Source: Streptomyces zhihengii
GTDB lineage: Bacteria > Actinomycetota > Actinomycetes > Streptomycetales > Streptomycetaceae
DNA length: 64,000 nt
Direction: 5' to 3'
NCBI RefSeq assembly: GCF_016919245.1
Contig: NZ_JAFEJA010000001.1
Location: forward strand, 3,630,001 to 3,694,000
Shown: in pieces, positions 45,108 through 53,713 of the stretch
Position numbering within the stretch: position 1 is the stretch's first letter
Layout: every line of letters begins with the position of its first letter
Made by a program: the position numbers and the translations under genes
The notes under the pieces: generated by a model
What the model was told of the DNA's origin: nothing
Database searches by the model: none
What the model saw: the letters and a program-made list of their open reading frames with translations, nothing else

Positions 45108-47891
45108 TTGATACGTGGCCGAAAAGCCTGGGCCACCGCGACAGCGGTGCTCACGGTGATGGCGGCGGCGCCCGCGGTGGCACACGCCGCACCGGCAGCG
45201 CCCGACACACGTACCGCGACATCGGCGCAGGGGAGCGCCGACGGGCTGCCGCCCGGGTGGCGGATCACCGGCGAGGGCGGGGCGAGCCACCTGGAGTGGC
45301 GCTCGCCGCGGCCCGTCCCGCACGGGGACGCCCGCGTCGAGTTCCGCGCGAACGGCGCACTGCTCGGCGTGCCCGAGCCCCAGGACGACAACCGGACCTT
45401 CCGGCTCCCCCTCGACGGGGTGAGCGCCGCCGACCTGGACGGGCTCCGGGTCGAGGCGGCCGGCCGCCGGCTCGACGCCGCCGCCGGCACCGGGAAGCAC
45501 CGGGCGGTCAAGCCCGCCGTCGTGCGGCTGCCGCCCGTCCAGCCCGCCGGAGCCGTCGACCCCGGCACGAAGGGCCCGTACGCGACGACCACCGGCGAGT
45601 ACGACCTGCCGTCCGTCAGGCTCCCGGGCATGCCCGAGCCCGTCGAGATGCGCGGCCTGGTCGTCGCGCCGAAGGACGCGACCGGCGAGCGGCCCGTCGC
45701 CCTCTTCCTGCACGGCCGCCACGCCACCTGCTACGTCCCCGGCAAGGGCGGCGACGAGGTGACCATCGACTGGCCCTGCGCCAAGGGCGCGCAGCCCATC
45801 CCCAGCCACAAGGGGTACCTCCGGGACCAGCAACTGCTCGCCTCCCAGGGGTACGTCACCGTCTCGATCTCCGCCAACGGCATCAACGGGCAGGACGCGG
45901 CGGTCGAGGACGCCGGCGCCCAGGCCCGCTCCTCGCTGGTCCGCGGCCACCTCGCCCGCTGGGCCGACTGGGCCGCCGACCCCGCCTCCGCGCCCGCCGC
46001 CCTGCGCAAGACCCCGAAGCCGGACCTGTCCCGGGTGCTCCTCGTCGGGCACTCGCGCGGCGGCGAGGGCGTCAACCGCGCGGCCATGGACAGCCTGTAC
46101 CCGCCGCCGCCCGCCCAGGACGGCGCGCCCGGCGACGCCCGCTGGACGATCCGCGGCACCGTCCTCATCGGTCCCACGATCTTCGGCCAGAACCCGGTCG
46201 CCGACGTCCCCTCGCTCACCGTCCTGCCGGGCTGCGACGGCGACGTCTCCGACCTCCAGGGCCAGGTCTACGCCGACGGCACCCGGGGGGTGAGCCGGGG
46301 CAAGGCCCTGCACAGCTCGGTCTACATGGTCGGCGCCAACCACAACTACTTCAACAGCGAGTGGACGCCCGGCCAAGCCGCGGCCCCCGCCGACGACGAC
46401 TTCTGGCACGACCCCCAGGCCCCGGACCCGCTCTGTTCGCCCGGCCGGGCCGGCCGTCTCACCGCCGACCAGCAGCACCGGGCCGGCGCCACCTACATCG
46501 CCGCCGCGGCACGGCTGTTCGTCGACGGCGACGACCACGTGCGCGAACTCCTCGACGGCACCGGGCGCCGCGCACCCTCCGCCGACCCGGCCAGGGTGCT
46601 GACCCACGCGGTCGGCGGCGACCGGTCCGCCGGCTTCCTGCCGGACGACCCGCTGAAGGTCTCCGGCGCCCGCCTCTGCGACGCCGTCGCCCCCGGCGGC
46701 TCCGCCTGCCTCGGCGAGGGCGTCGTCGGGACCTCGCCGCACTTCGCCTACTGGCGCCCGGAGCACGAGGCCGGCCGCCGCGCGATCGCCCTCGCCTGGA
46801 CGGCCCCGGGCACGCCCGCCCGCGTGACGCCCGAGAAGCCGCTCTCCGCCAAGGGCGCGACGTCCCTCGCCCTGCGCATCGCCGTCCCGCCGAACAGCCG
46901 GGGCACCCAGTTCGACGTCGCCGTGAAGGACGCGTCGGGCAAGCGCGCGAACCTGGGACGGGTCCGCGTCGACGGCCTGCCCGGCACCGACCGCACCTCC
47001 TCGTACTGGGCCCAGGAGGTCCGCGTACCGCTGACCGCGGCGAACGCCGCGAAGCTCGACCTCGCCCAGGTCGCCTCCCTGGAGCTGGTCCCCGTCTCGC
47101 GTTCCGGCAAGGCCTGGCTGATCGACGCCTGGGCCTGGCAGCCGGGCACGCCCGCGGTCGAGGCCGCGCCGCTCACCCGCGTGGACCTCGGCCGGCTCAC
47201 CGTCGAGGAGGGCGACTCCGGCAGCCGCACCTACACGGTGCCCGTCCGCACCACCGGCGAGAACACGGGCACGGTGCGCCTCTACGTGATCGACCCGGAG
47301 ACGGGCACCACGACCGACCGCCTGGTCCAGGTCGGTCCCGGCACGGCGGGCATCGACGTCCGGGTCACCGTCACCGGCAACACGCGCTACGGCTGGGGCA
47401 CCGCGCACGACGTCCTGGTCAAGGCCGTCCGGGGCACGGTCGTCGGCGCCGACTCCGGCGGCGTCACGGCCACCGAGGACGACCCCATGCCGAAGGTGAG
47501 CCTCCGGCCCGTCGCCGCCGACGTCACCGAGGGCAAGCCGCTGACCTGGCGGATCTCCCTCTCCGAGCCCGCCGACGTCGAGATCCCGGTCGTGGCCGAG
47601 CTGACGGCAGTCCCCGACGGCCGCGCCGAGCTCTCCTCGGCCGACGTCGACCAGGACTGGCTGCGCATGCTCGTGGAAGAGATCCCGAACCCGGCCGTCC
47701 CGCTCTCCGAACTGGACTACCGCACCCTGTGGACCACGGTCCCGGCCGGTGACACCACCACGGAACTGACCGTCCCGACCGTCCGCGACCGGCTGCGTGA
47801 GCCCGTCGAGTACGTCCGCCTCCAGCTCGTCGACGACGAGGGCAGCCCGACCGGGCAGCCCTTCGAAGGCCGCGTCCGCAACGTGTCGTAG
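45108..47891 (+). CDS. Large secreted alpha/beta hydrolase with C-terminal beta domains
   Basis: A 927-residue secreted protein. The signal peptide ends near residue 27 (AHA-A). Residues 160-480 form an alpha/beta hydrolase with VALFLHGRHATCY (oxyanion strand), the elbow GHSRGGEG (Ser near 317) and GANHNYF as the likely His. The second half lacks a catalytic look and is made of beta domains; ATEDDPMPKVSLRP and TVEEGDSGSRTYTVPV resemble Calx-beta motifs. Substrate unknown; an extracellular esterase or lipase is likely. TTG is the probable start at 45108, with GAGGAGGAACC just upstream. Confidence 0.85.
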   Translation: MIRGRKAWATATAVLTVMAAAPAVAHAAPAAPDTRTATSAQGSADGLPPGWRITGEGGASHLEWRSPRPVPHGDARVEFRANGALLGVPEPQDDNRTFRLPLDGVSAADLDGLRVEAAGRRLDAAAGTGKHRAVKPAVVRLPPVQPAGAVDPGTKGPYATTTGEYDLPSVRLPGMPEPVEMRGLVVAPKDATGERPVALFLHGRHATCYVPGKGGDEVTIDWPCAKGAQPIPSHKGYLRDQQLLASQGYVTVSISANGINGQDAAVEDAGAQARSSLVRGHLARWADWAADPASAPAALRKTPKPDLSRVLLVGHSRGGEGVNRAAMDSLYPPPPAQDGAPGDARWTIRGTVLIGPTIFGQNPVADVPSLTVLPGCDGDVSDLQGQVYADGTRGVSRGKALHSSVYMVGANHNYFNSEWTPGQAAAPADDDFWHDPQAPDPLCSPGRAGRLTADQQHRAGATYIAAAARLFVDGDDHVRELLDGTGRRAPSADPARVLTHAVGGDRSAGFLPDDPLKVSGARLCDAVAPGGSACLGEGVVGTSPHFAYWRPEHEAGRRAIALAWTAPGTPARVTPEKPLSAKGATSLALRIAVPPNSRGTQFDVAVKDASGKRANLGRVRVDGLPGTDRTSSYWAQEVRVPLTAANAAKLDLAQVASLELVPVSRSGKAWLIDAWAWQPGTPAVEAAPLTRVDLGRLTVEEGDSGSRTYTVPVRTTGENTGTVRLYVIDPETGTTTDRLVQVGPGTAGIDVRVTVTGNTRYGWGTAHDVLVKAVRGTVVGADSGGVTATEDDPMPKVSLRPVAADVTEGKPLTWRISLSEPADVEIPVVAELTAVPDGRAELSSADVDQDWLRMLVEEIPNPAVPLSELDYRTLWTTVPAGDTTTELTVPTVRDRLREPVEYVRLQLVDDEGSPTGQPFEGRVRNVS

Positions 47892-47907
47892 GCCTTCCGG
47901 GGCCTAC
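47888..47907. terminator. Hairpin between convergent hydrolase and ATPase genes
   Basis: GTAGGCC / GGCCTAC, a 7-bp stem with a 6-base loop, overlapping the hydrolase stop codon in the 28-bp gap. Confidence 0.4.
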
Positions 47908-47919
47908 GCGCCCACGGCC

Positions 47920-48336
47920 TCACGGCCTCCGGGTGAAGGAGCACCACACCACCTTGCCCGGCTCGCGCTCGCCGACACCCCAGGTGTCGGCGAGCGCGCC
48001 GACGATCAGCAGCCCACGCCCCGACTCCTCGCCGGAGCCGGGTCCGCCGGGAATCGCCGGCCGTCCGTCCCCGCTGTCGTGCACCTCGACACGGAGACGG
48101 CGGCCGGCGTCCTCGTTCACCAGCCGCACCAGATAGCCGCGTCCGGGCGGGACCCCGTGCACGAGCGCGTTGGCCGCCAACTCGTCCGCGCACAGCAGCA
48201 CGTCGTCCACCCGGTCCCCGTCCCAGCCCCATCCGCGCACCACCTCCCGGACGAACTCCCGCACCTCCCGCACCGAACGCCGTTCCCGCCGCCAGAACCG
48301 CTCGCGCACAACCTCGGCGCGCATCGTCGTATCCAC
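47920..48336 (-). CDS. RsbW-type ATP-binding protein (HATPase)
   Basis: A 138-residue GHKL ATPase like the anti-sigma-factor kinases and the ATP-binding members of the WhiJ/AbaA-like clusters. The N-box is ADELAANALVHG (residues about 50-61), the G1 box is VHDSGDGRP, and the G2 box is ESGRGLLIVGALAD. The GTG at 48336 follows GGGAGG at 9 bases. It diverges from an HTH/DUF397 pair, completing the trio found repeatedly in Streptomyces, where it likely phosphorylates or binds a partner regulator (inference). Confidence 0.85.
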   Translation of the reverse strand: MDTTMRAEVVRERFWRRERRSVREVREFVREVVRGWGWDGDRVDDVLLCADELAANALVHGVPPGRGYLVRLVNEDAGRRLRVEVHDSGDGRPAIPGGPGSGEESGRGLLIVGALADTWGVGEREPGKVVWCSFTRRP

Positions 48337-48449
48337 GGCGCCGAGCCTCCCGGCCCACGCTCTCCCGCATCAGTGCGCCCGCCCGTACACCTCTTCTGTA
48401 CGGGCCGCCCGGGCGTAACGCACACCCTGGTCAGGGGAGTTGTACGTGC

Positions 48450-49274
48450 ATGAGCTCCGTGCGACGCCACCGGAAGAACGCCTCGGCCATGCGACTCCTC
48501 GGCCGCCAGCTCGCCCGCTTCCGCGAGACCGCCGGTCTCACCCAGCGCGACCTGGCCACCGAGCTCAACCTGGCCGAGGAGACCGTCGCCTCCATCGAAC
48601 AGGGCCGCCGCCCCCTCAAGCCCGACCTCGCCGACCGCCTCGACGCCCGACTCGACACCAAGGGCGCGCTCCTGGTCGCGGTGGAGAACATGCCCGAGGT
48701 GGACCTGATCCCGGCGTGGGCGGAGGAGTTCCTCGACAGGGAGCAGGAGGCGCTGGCTCTCGCCTCGTACGAGAACCAGGTGGTCCCGGGGCTGCTGCAG
48801 ACGGCCGACTACGCGCGGGCCGTCTTCGCGAGCCGCATTCCCGTGATGGACAAGGACGAGATCGAGGCACAGACCGAGCGTCGTCTGGTGCGCCGGCGCA
48901 TTCTCCAGAGCACACCTCGGCGCAGCGTCAGCTTCGTCCTCTGGGAGGCGGTGCTGCACGTACCGTTGGGCGGTACGCACGTTCACCGGGCGCAGCTCGC
49001 GCATCTTCGCTCGCTCACCGAACTGCCCGGCCTCGCAATCCAGGTGATGCCGTTCACGCACACGACGCACCCGGCACTCGACGGGGCGTTCGTGCTCCTG
49101 GAGACTCCGGACCACCAGCACCTGGCCTACACGGAGACACAGCGCGGCAGCCACCTCATCCATGCACCGGACGAGGTCAGCATCCTGGCCCAGAGATATG
49201 CGATGCTGCGAACACTGGCCCTCGATCCTGACGACACCAGGGGCCTGCTGGATCGGCTGCTAGGAGAGACATGA
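48450..49274 (+). CDS. XRE-family regulator with DUF5753 domain (WhiJ-like)
   Basis: A 274-residue regulator: N-terminal helix-turn-helix (LARFRETAGLTQRDLATELN, LAEETVASIEQGRRP, residues about 20-60), then the DUF5753 domain (EEFLDREQEALALASYENQVVPGLLQTADY, then the WEAVLHVPLGG block). This is the whiJ type found throughout Streptomyces, paired with a DUF397 protein. The pairs act in development and antibiotic control; which genes this one controls is unknown. GGGGAG lies 10 bases before the ATG; its stop overlaps the DUF397 gene by ATGA. Confidence 0.93.
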   Translation: MSSVRRHRKNASAMRLLGRQLARFRETAGLTQRDLATELNLAEETVASIEQGRRPLKPDLADRLDARLDTKGALLVAVENMPEVDLIPAWAEEFLDREQEALALASYENQVVPGLLQTADYARAVFASRIPVMDKDEIEAQTERRLVRRRILQSTPRRSVSFVLWEAVLHVPLGGTHVHRAQLAHLRSLTELPGLAIQVMPFTHTTHPALDGAFVLLETPDHQHLAYTETQRGSHLIHAPDEVSILAQRYAMLRTLALDPDDTRGLLDRLLGET

Positions 49275-49483
49275 GTGCCCGCCTGACCTGGTTCAAGTCG
49301 AGCTACAGCGGCAGCGATGGGGGCAACTGCCTCCAACTCGCCTACGAACGGCGCGCGTCGGGCCACAGCGACCGCCGGGGGGCCGAGCCCACCGTCCACA
49401 TCCGCGACTCCAAGACCCCCACCGGTCCCGTCCTCACCCTCACCCCCACCGCCTGGGCCTCCTTCGTGGACCACCTGGTCTGA
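49271..49483 (+). CDS. DUF397-domain protein
   Basis: A 70-residue protein with the complete DUF397 pattern: WFKSSYSGSDGGNCLQLAY, VHIRDSKTPTGPVLTLTPTA and WASFVDHL. It is encoded from an ATGA overlap with the XRE gene and probably binds that protein to control its DNA binding. Confidence 0.93.
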   Translation: MSARLTWFKSSYSGSDGGNCLQLAYERRASGHSDRRGAEPTVHIRDSKTPTGPVLTLTPTAWASFVDHLV

Positions 49484-49597
49484 GCGGCCGGATCGCTCAC
49501 CCGTACAGGCCCGCGCCCGACGCGCCCCCGCGGAACCCGGGCAGCCCCTGCGTTACTGGCCTCGGACGCATCGGACCGTCGGCAGAGGGAGCAAGCC

Positions 49598-50218
49598 ATG
49601 ACCGCAGACACCGGCCGCGTGATCGGCACCATCACCGTCTCGGCCGACGGGTACACCGCCGGGCACCACCAGACCGAGGAGCGCCCCTTCGGTGACGACG
49701 GGGGCGACGGGTCGGGCGCCGTGCTCCACGCCTGGATGTTCGAGACCCCGGACGAGAACCGGGCCGAGATCGAGCGGTTCGGCGAGGCCCGGGCGTACAT
49801 CATGGGGCGCAACATGTTCGGTCCCGTGCGCGGCGGCTGGGACCGGCCGTGGGACGGCTGGTGGGGCGACGAACCCCCCTTCCGCTCACCGGTGTTCGTC
49901 CTCACCCACCACGCCCGCGAGCCGCAGCCGATGGCCGGCGGCACGACCTTCCACTTCGTCACCGACGGCATCACCGCCGCCCTGGCCCGCGCCCGCGCAT
50001 CGGCCGGGGACGGGGAGGTCGCCGTCGTCGGCGGCGCCACGACCCTGAACCAGTACCTCGCCGCCGGCCTGATCGACGAACTCCGCCTCGCCATCTCCCC
50101 GGTCACCCTCGGCAGCGGCACCCGCCTCTTCGAGGGCGTCCCGCCCCTGAAGCTGGAACAGCTCTCCTCCCGCGCGGCGAGCCTGGTCACGCACGTGACC
50201 TACCGCGTCCTGCGCTGA
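49598..50218 (+). CDS. Dihydrofolate-reductase-like (RibD C-terminal) protein
   Basis: A 206-residue protein of the RibD C-terminal/DHFR-like family: IGTITVSADGYTAG at the N-terminus, GRNMFGP in the middle, VAVVGGATTLNQYLAAGLIDE (NADPH-binding and helix) and the final ISPVTLGSGTRLFEG. It likely reduces a pteridine or riboflavin-like compound with NADPH; single-domain members are of uncertain substrate. The leader is AGAGGGAGC before the ATG at 49598. Confidence 0.88.
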   Translation: MTADTGRVIGTITVSADGYTAGHHQTEERPFGDDGGDGSGAVLHAWMFETPDENRAEIERFGEARAYIMGRNMFGPVRGGWDRPWDGWWGDEPPFRSPVFVLTHHAREPQPMAGGTTFHFVTDGITAALARARASAGDGEVAVVGGATTLNQYLAAGLIDELRLAISPVTLGSGTRLFEGVPPLKLEQLSSRAASLVTHVTYRVLR

Positions 50219-50271
50219 CCGGTCGGGAGCACGCGCCGAGATGCACGCGCGGTGCCACGCTGCCCGCCGGG

Positions 50272-50676
50272 TCATGCCGCGCGTCTGATCACCGCCGGTC
50301 CGAGGCGTCGCCTCACGAGTTCCCATTCGACTCGCGTGGCTTGGAATCCCTGGCCGCGTGCGGCCTCCGCGGCACTCTTCGCCTCCGCGAGAGACAGGCA
50401 CAGAGCGTCCCGGAATGCCTTCAAGACCTGCCCGGAGTTCCGAGCGTCGTTCCTGAGAAGCAGCACATACTCCCCGTGCTCCGCAACGAGCGCCGCCCGG
50501 ACATCCGCAGGAGCAGGTCCCCAGTCACCGTCGCACGCGATCGTCCCGCAGCGGGCGCACGAGTAGTCGGCCTCCCAGCGGAGCCGGTTCGCCCGGATGA
50601 GCTGCACGACCCATCGCTCACTCTCAGCCCCGCATGTCCCGCATGCGCTCACGGTACGAACTGCCTGCTCGTCCAT
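50272..50676 (-). CDS. Zinc-ribbon protein with L7/L12 C-terminal-like domain
   Basis: A 134-residue protein. The first 45 residues hold two CxxC pairs (CGTCGAE and CARCGT), a zinc ribbon. The C-terminal part (LLRNDARNSGQVLKAFRDAL, LSLAEAKSAAEAARGQGF) looks like the C-terminal domain of ribosomal protein L7/L12, where V-L-K and E-A-K are conserved. A role at the ribosome or as a factor-binding module is guesswork. GGGAGAGCAGGG directly precedes the ATG at 50676; upstream in-frame sequence lacks a ribosome site. Confidence 0.7.
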   Translation of the reverse strand: MDEQAVRTVSACGTCGAESERWVVQLIRANRLRWEADYSCARCGTIACDGDWGPAPADVRAALVAEHGEYVLLLRNDARNSGQVLKAFRDALCLSLAEAKSAAEAARGQGFQATRVEWELVRRRLGPAVIRRAA

Positions 50677-50839
50677 CCCTGCTCTCCCGCCCCGCGTCGA
50701 TCTCAAGCCCACCGAACATCATTCGCACCCCCCGTCACTGTTCGGGGCAAGCCCGTTCGGCCTCCGCGTGGTGCGGGTATGCCCCGCCCTGCCGACCGCG
50801 CATCCGGGTTCGGCAGGGGGAACTTCACATGGGGGAAGC

Positions 50840-51340
50840 GTGCGTACTCGTGTCTCCGGCCTCGGCCTCGGTGCCGTCCGTGGTGACTATCCGCTCATGA
50901 CGCCGGCGGTGGGCAGCACACTGCAGGTGCTGCGGGGGTTCCTGCTGTTGCTCTGGATCGCCATGGTCTTCCTCACGATCTTCACCCCGGACCAGGTCGG
51001 TCTCAACCTCCTCTGGACGACGCTGGTGGTGGTCGCGGTGTACGCCGTGAAGTTCGGCTGGCGCCTGCTGACCGCCCGGCTCGGCATGAACAGGTGCTAC
51101 CTGCTGACGGACGGCGTGGCCGTCACCAACCGCTTCGGCCGCATACGCGACTCCGTGGCGTGGAGCGACGTCACCGGGGTCCAGCAGACGGCCGTCGTGG
51201 GCCTCGTCAGCGGCGCCCACCGCATGGAGATCTCCCGCAACCGGTCCCCCAAGCCCCTCTGGTTCGTGGCCCCGGGCGCGAAGGCGCCCCTGGTGGACGC
51301 ATTCCTCGCCGAGGGCCGCCGCGCGGGCGCGCTCCCATAG
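50840..51340 (+). CDS. PH-like-domain membrane protein
   Basis: A 166-residue protein with two membrane helices (about 30-50 and 57-77), followed by a bacterial PH-like domain: CYLLTDGVAVTNRFGRIRDSVAWSDVTGVQ and MEISRNRSPKPLWFVAPG. The fold is common in small Streptomyces membrane proteins of unknown function. I chose the GTG at 50840, preceded by GGGGGAAGC; an ATG at 50897 also works but has no ribosome site. Confidence 0.75.
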   Translation: MRTRVSGLGLGAVRGDYPLMTPAVGSTLQVLRGFLLLLWIAMVFLTIFTPDQVGLNLLWTTLVVVAVYAVKFGWRLLTARLGMNRCYLLTDGVAVTNRFGRIRDSVAWSDVTGVQQTAVVGLVSGAHRMEISRNRSPKPLWFVAPGAKAPLVDAFLAEGRRAGALP

Positions 51341-51374
51341 GAGGGCCGGGGGCCACGGCATCGCGCGGATGCCC

Positions 51375-51788
51375 CTACAGCTCGGAGAACGGCCGCTCCG
51401 TACCCCAGTCGAACGCGTACGCCCGGTGCCGCGAGCAGTACGTGACCCGTCCGGCGCGGCCCTCCCGCCCCAGCTCCGTGAGCAGGAACTCCTCCATGAC
51501 CAGGGCCGCGGCCTCCGGCAGGTAATCGGCCAGGGGATACGCGAGGGAGTCCACGACGACGGCCACGCCACCCGGACGGGCCTCGACCAGCTCCCTGCCG
51601 CACAGGCTGACGCCCAGGCACAGCCAGGCGAGGTCCTGCCAGTGGACACCGCCCTCCGGAGGCACGAGCCACACACCTCTGCCGACGACGACCCCGGCGG
51701 GCGGCCTGCTCGCCACGGGCCGCAACTCCGCCGACAGATCCGCCGCCAGACCACCGATCGGGCTCCTGAAGCGGAATCTGGTCTGCAC
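51375..51788 (-). CDS. Hypothetical protein (137 aa)
   Basis: A 137-residue product beginning MQTRFRFRSPIGGLAADLSA and ending RAYAFDWGTERPFSEL. It is mixed alpha/beta, cytosolic, with Cys in WLCLGVSLCGREL and an ELRP-type beta segment; I do not recognise a family. The start codon has a near-perfect ribosome site (GGAGGTGATC), implying strong translation. It lies convergent to the PH-domain gene and downstream of the frameshifted membrane protein on the same strand. Confidence 0.75.
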   Translation of the reverse strand: MQTRFRFRSPIGGLAADLSAELRPVASRPPAGVVVGRGVWLVPPEGGVHWQDLAWLCLGVSLCGRELVEARPGGVAVVVDSLAYPLADYLPEAAALVMEEFLLTELGREGRAGRVTYCSRHRAYAFDWGTERPFSEL

Positions 51789-51880
51789 GGGATCACCTCC
51801 GGTCGAACCCAACGACAGGGACGGCAGGTCTCCGGTCCGTGGAGATCCCCGAGGAGGTGAGCCTGCTGCCGGCCCAGCCG

Positions 51881-52491
51881 TCAGCACTCCCCCGCCCGGC
51901 TCGTCACCTGGTACGTGAACTCCGGGAGGCGCACCTTCGAGGACTCGCCCAGTCCGCCCGGGGCCACGGTCTCGCCCAGCCGGTGTGGGCGCGGGTGACG
52001 TCCATGCAGAACCAGGCACTCGCACCGTCGGCGGACACCGCGTACCGGGCGTGGTCCGCCGTCGCCTCGCCCGTCACCTCGGCGGACACCCCGAACTGCG
52101 GGGCGTCGCCGCTGCCGTGCTCCACGATCTCCTGCCGGACCTTGATGCCGTAGGCGCCGTCGAAGTCCTCGGGGGTGTCGGGTCCGTCGAGCGGGCCGCC
52201 GTGGGCGGAGCTGCCGTTCAGGGAGGCGGTGGCGCCCTCGACCGCCGAGGTCAGCTCGTCGTCGCTCCACCCGATGTCGTCCTGGGCCTTCAGCCCCTGG
52301 AAGCCGGTGACGATCCCCCCGGCGGCCATCGCGACCAGCAGGAGCCGTGCCACGACGAAGGAGGCGTTCGAGACGTCGGGGGCCGAGGGGTTGCGGGCGG
52401 TACGCCAGGCGCGGACGCGGTCCGCCTTGACGCACGCCATCAGCAGGAGCAGCCCCGCGAGGACGAACGTCGTCACTGCCATACCCGTCAT
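51881..52491 (-). pseudogene. Membrane protein of unknown function, apparent frameshift
   Basis: From the ATG at 52491 (GGAGGA 7 bases upstream) the frame codes two membrane helices (MAVTTFVLAGLLLLMAC and VARLLLVAMAAGGIVTGF) and an outside domain with WSDDELTSAVEGA and RYAVSADGASAWFCMDV. Near 51975-51977 the coding bias jumps to another frame, which runs GETVAPGGLGESSKVRLPEF to the stop at 51881. Adding one G to the GGG run (CCC on the plus strand) joins them, giving about 203 residues. Codon third-position GC is about 65 % in the original frame after the break and about 97 % in the other. This is either a sequencing error or a recent mutation. Confidence 0.7.
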
Positions 52492-52583
52492 GCCCGATCC
52501 TCCGCCTCGTCGCCGTACCGGCACCGCCCGCTCTTCGAACAGCGCACGACTCTAGACGCTGCGGCCGAAGCCGTGCGGCGCGG

Positions 52584-53684
52584 TCATCCGGCGGGGCCGA
52601 CCGGACGTCCCGCCACGGCGTCCGCGACGCGTGCCGTCTCCGCGTGCCAGTGGGGGTGTTCGGCCCAGAACTCCGGTGGCTGCGCGGCCACCGCCGCGAG
52701 CAGGTCGTCCTCGAACCAGCCTCCGGCAGCCTGCCGCGGCAGCGAGGCGCGCAGGAGGTCGAGCGCGACGGGGACCAGGACCGCAGCACCCACGCGCTGG
52801 CCGAGGAGGCGGATCATGTCCCAGGTGCCGAGCGCTCCGACCGGGCGGCGGCGCAGCGCGTGGACGGCCTCGACCAGAGCGGTCACCGGCGGCCCGGGAG
52901 CCGGCCAGACGTCACCCTCCAGCTCCTCCAACGACCGCGCCGTGTCGATGCCGTGCGCGGGGAGCGGCGGTGGCGGGGCCGCCTCGGGACGCACGGCGCG
53001 ATCGACGTTCCACCGCACGGGCAGGTCCGCGTCGCAGACGGCGCAGACGTAGTGGTCGTCCTTGACGACGCAGGTGGTGCCGCACTCCTCGCAGCGGCGG
53101 AAGACCGCCGCATGGGTGAAGTGTGCCGGGCGGGCGAGAGCGCAGGCGTCCAGGGCAGCCGCGACGCGGGGGAAGGACGCCGGCTCCGGGCAGTAGCCCG
53201 TCGAGAAGTTGGAGATCTCCTCGACCTCCCAGCCGCCGGAGTCCGGACGGAACAGGACCTCGCCCGCCCCGTGGACCGGGAGCCGCCCGGCGCAGGCGAC
53301 ATGCTCCGAACGCCGGGGGGCCAGGCGCAGCAGGCCGTCGGCGCCGACGGTGTACGTGAAGGGCTGCGCCAGGTCCGCCGCGGTCTGCTCCGCAGCCCAG
53401 CGCGCGAACTCCTCACGGGTGGCGACCGGGACGCCGCCGGGCGCGTCAGGGGCCGCGGCCGCGAGCTCGGGTGGTCCGATGTACGGGTACAGAAGCGGAC
53501 CAGGCCCGGTGTCGCGAAGCGGGGGCGGCCCGGCATCCCGCAGCGGGTGCCGCCCGGCGTCGTCGCGCGGGCCGGGGCGCACGGCGTCGCGCGGGCCGGG
53601 GCGCACGGCGTCGCCGTGCGGGCCGGAGGCGGCGTCGCCGTGCGGCCCCGCCCCGGTGTCCGTCTCCCGACGCGCCCCGTCCAC
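52584..53684 (-). CDS. Zinc-ribbon protein with C-terminal CDI-immunity-like domain
   Basis: A 366-residue protein in three parts. Residues 1-50 are low-complexity (GPHGDA- and GPRDA-type repeats). Residues 60-240 form a conserved domain (RSEHVACAGRLPVHGAGEVLF, SNFSTGYCPEPASFP, FTHAAVFRRCEECGTTCVVK, then CAVCDADLPVRW), with a four-Cys zinc ribbon. Residues about 250-366 (SLEELEGDVW, AVHALRRRPVGALGTWDMI, LLGQRVGAAVLVPVALDLL) resemble contact-dependent growth inhibition immunity proteins (CdiI_2-like). This fusion is unusual. It begins 30 bp after hemB, from a GTG with only G-rich sequence upstream, and may be a read-through partner of hemB. Confidence 0.7.
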   Translation of the reverse strand: MDGARRETDTGAGPHGDAASGPHGDAVRPGPRDAVRPGPRDDAGRHPLRDAGPPPLRDTGPGPLLYPYIGPPELAAAAPDAPGGVPVATREEFARWAAEQTAADLAQPFTYTVGADGLLRLAPRRSEHVACAGRLPVHGAGEVLFRPDSGGWEVEEISNFSTGYCPEPASFPRVAAALDACALARPAHFTHAAVFRRCEECGTTCVVKDDHYVCAVCDADLPVRWNVDRAVRPEAAPPPPLPAHGIDTARSLEELEGDVWPAPGPPVTALVEAVHALRRRPVGALGTWDMIRLLGQRVGAAVLVPVALDLLRASLPRQAAGGWFEDDLLAAVAAQPPEFWAEHPHWHAETARVADAVAGRPVGPAG

Positions 53685-53713
53685 GCCCCCGGCCCCCGCC
53701 GCCCCCGGGCGGC

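Noticed and set aside
44696..47752. A 1018-codon open frame on the plus strand
   Set aside because: Arg/Pro/Gly-rich shadow of the secreted hydrolase, which has a signal peptide and catalytic motifs in the other frame.
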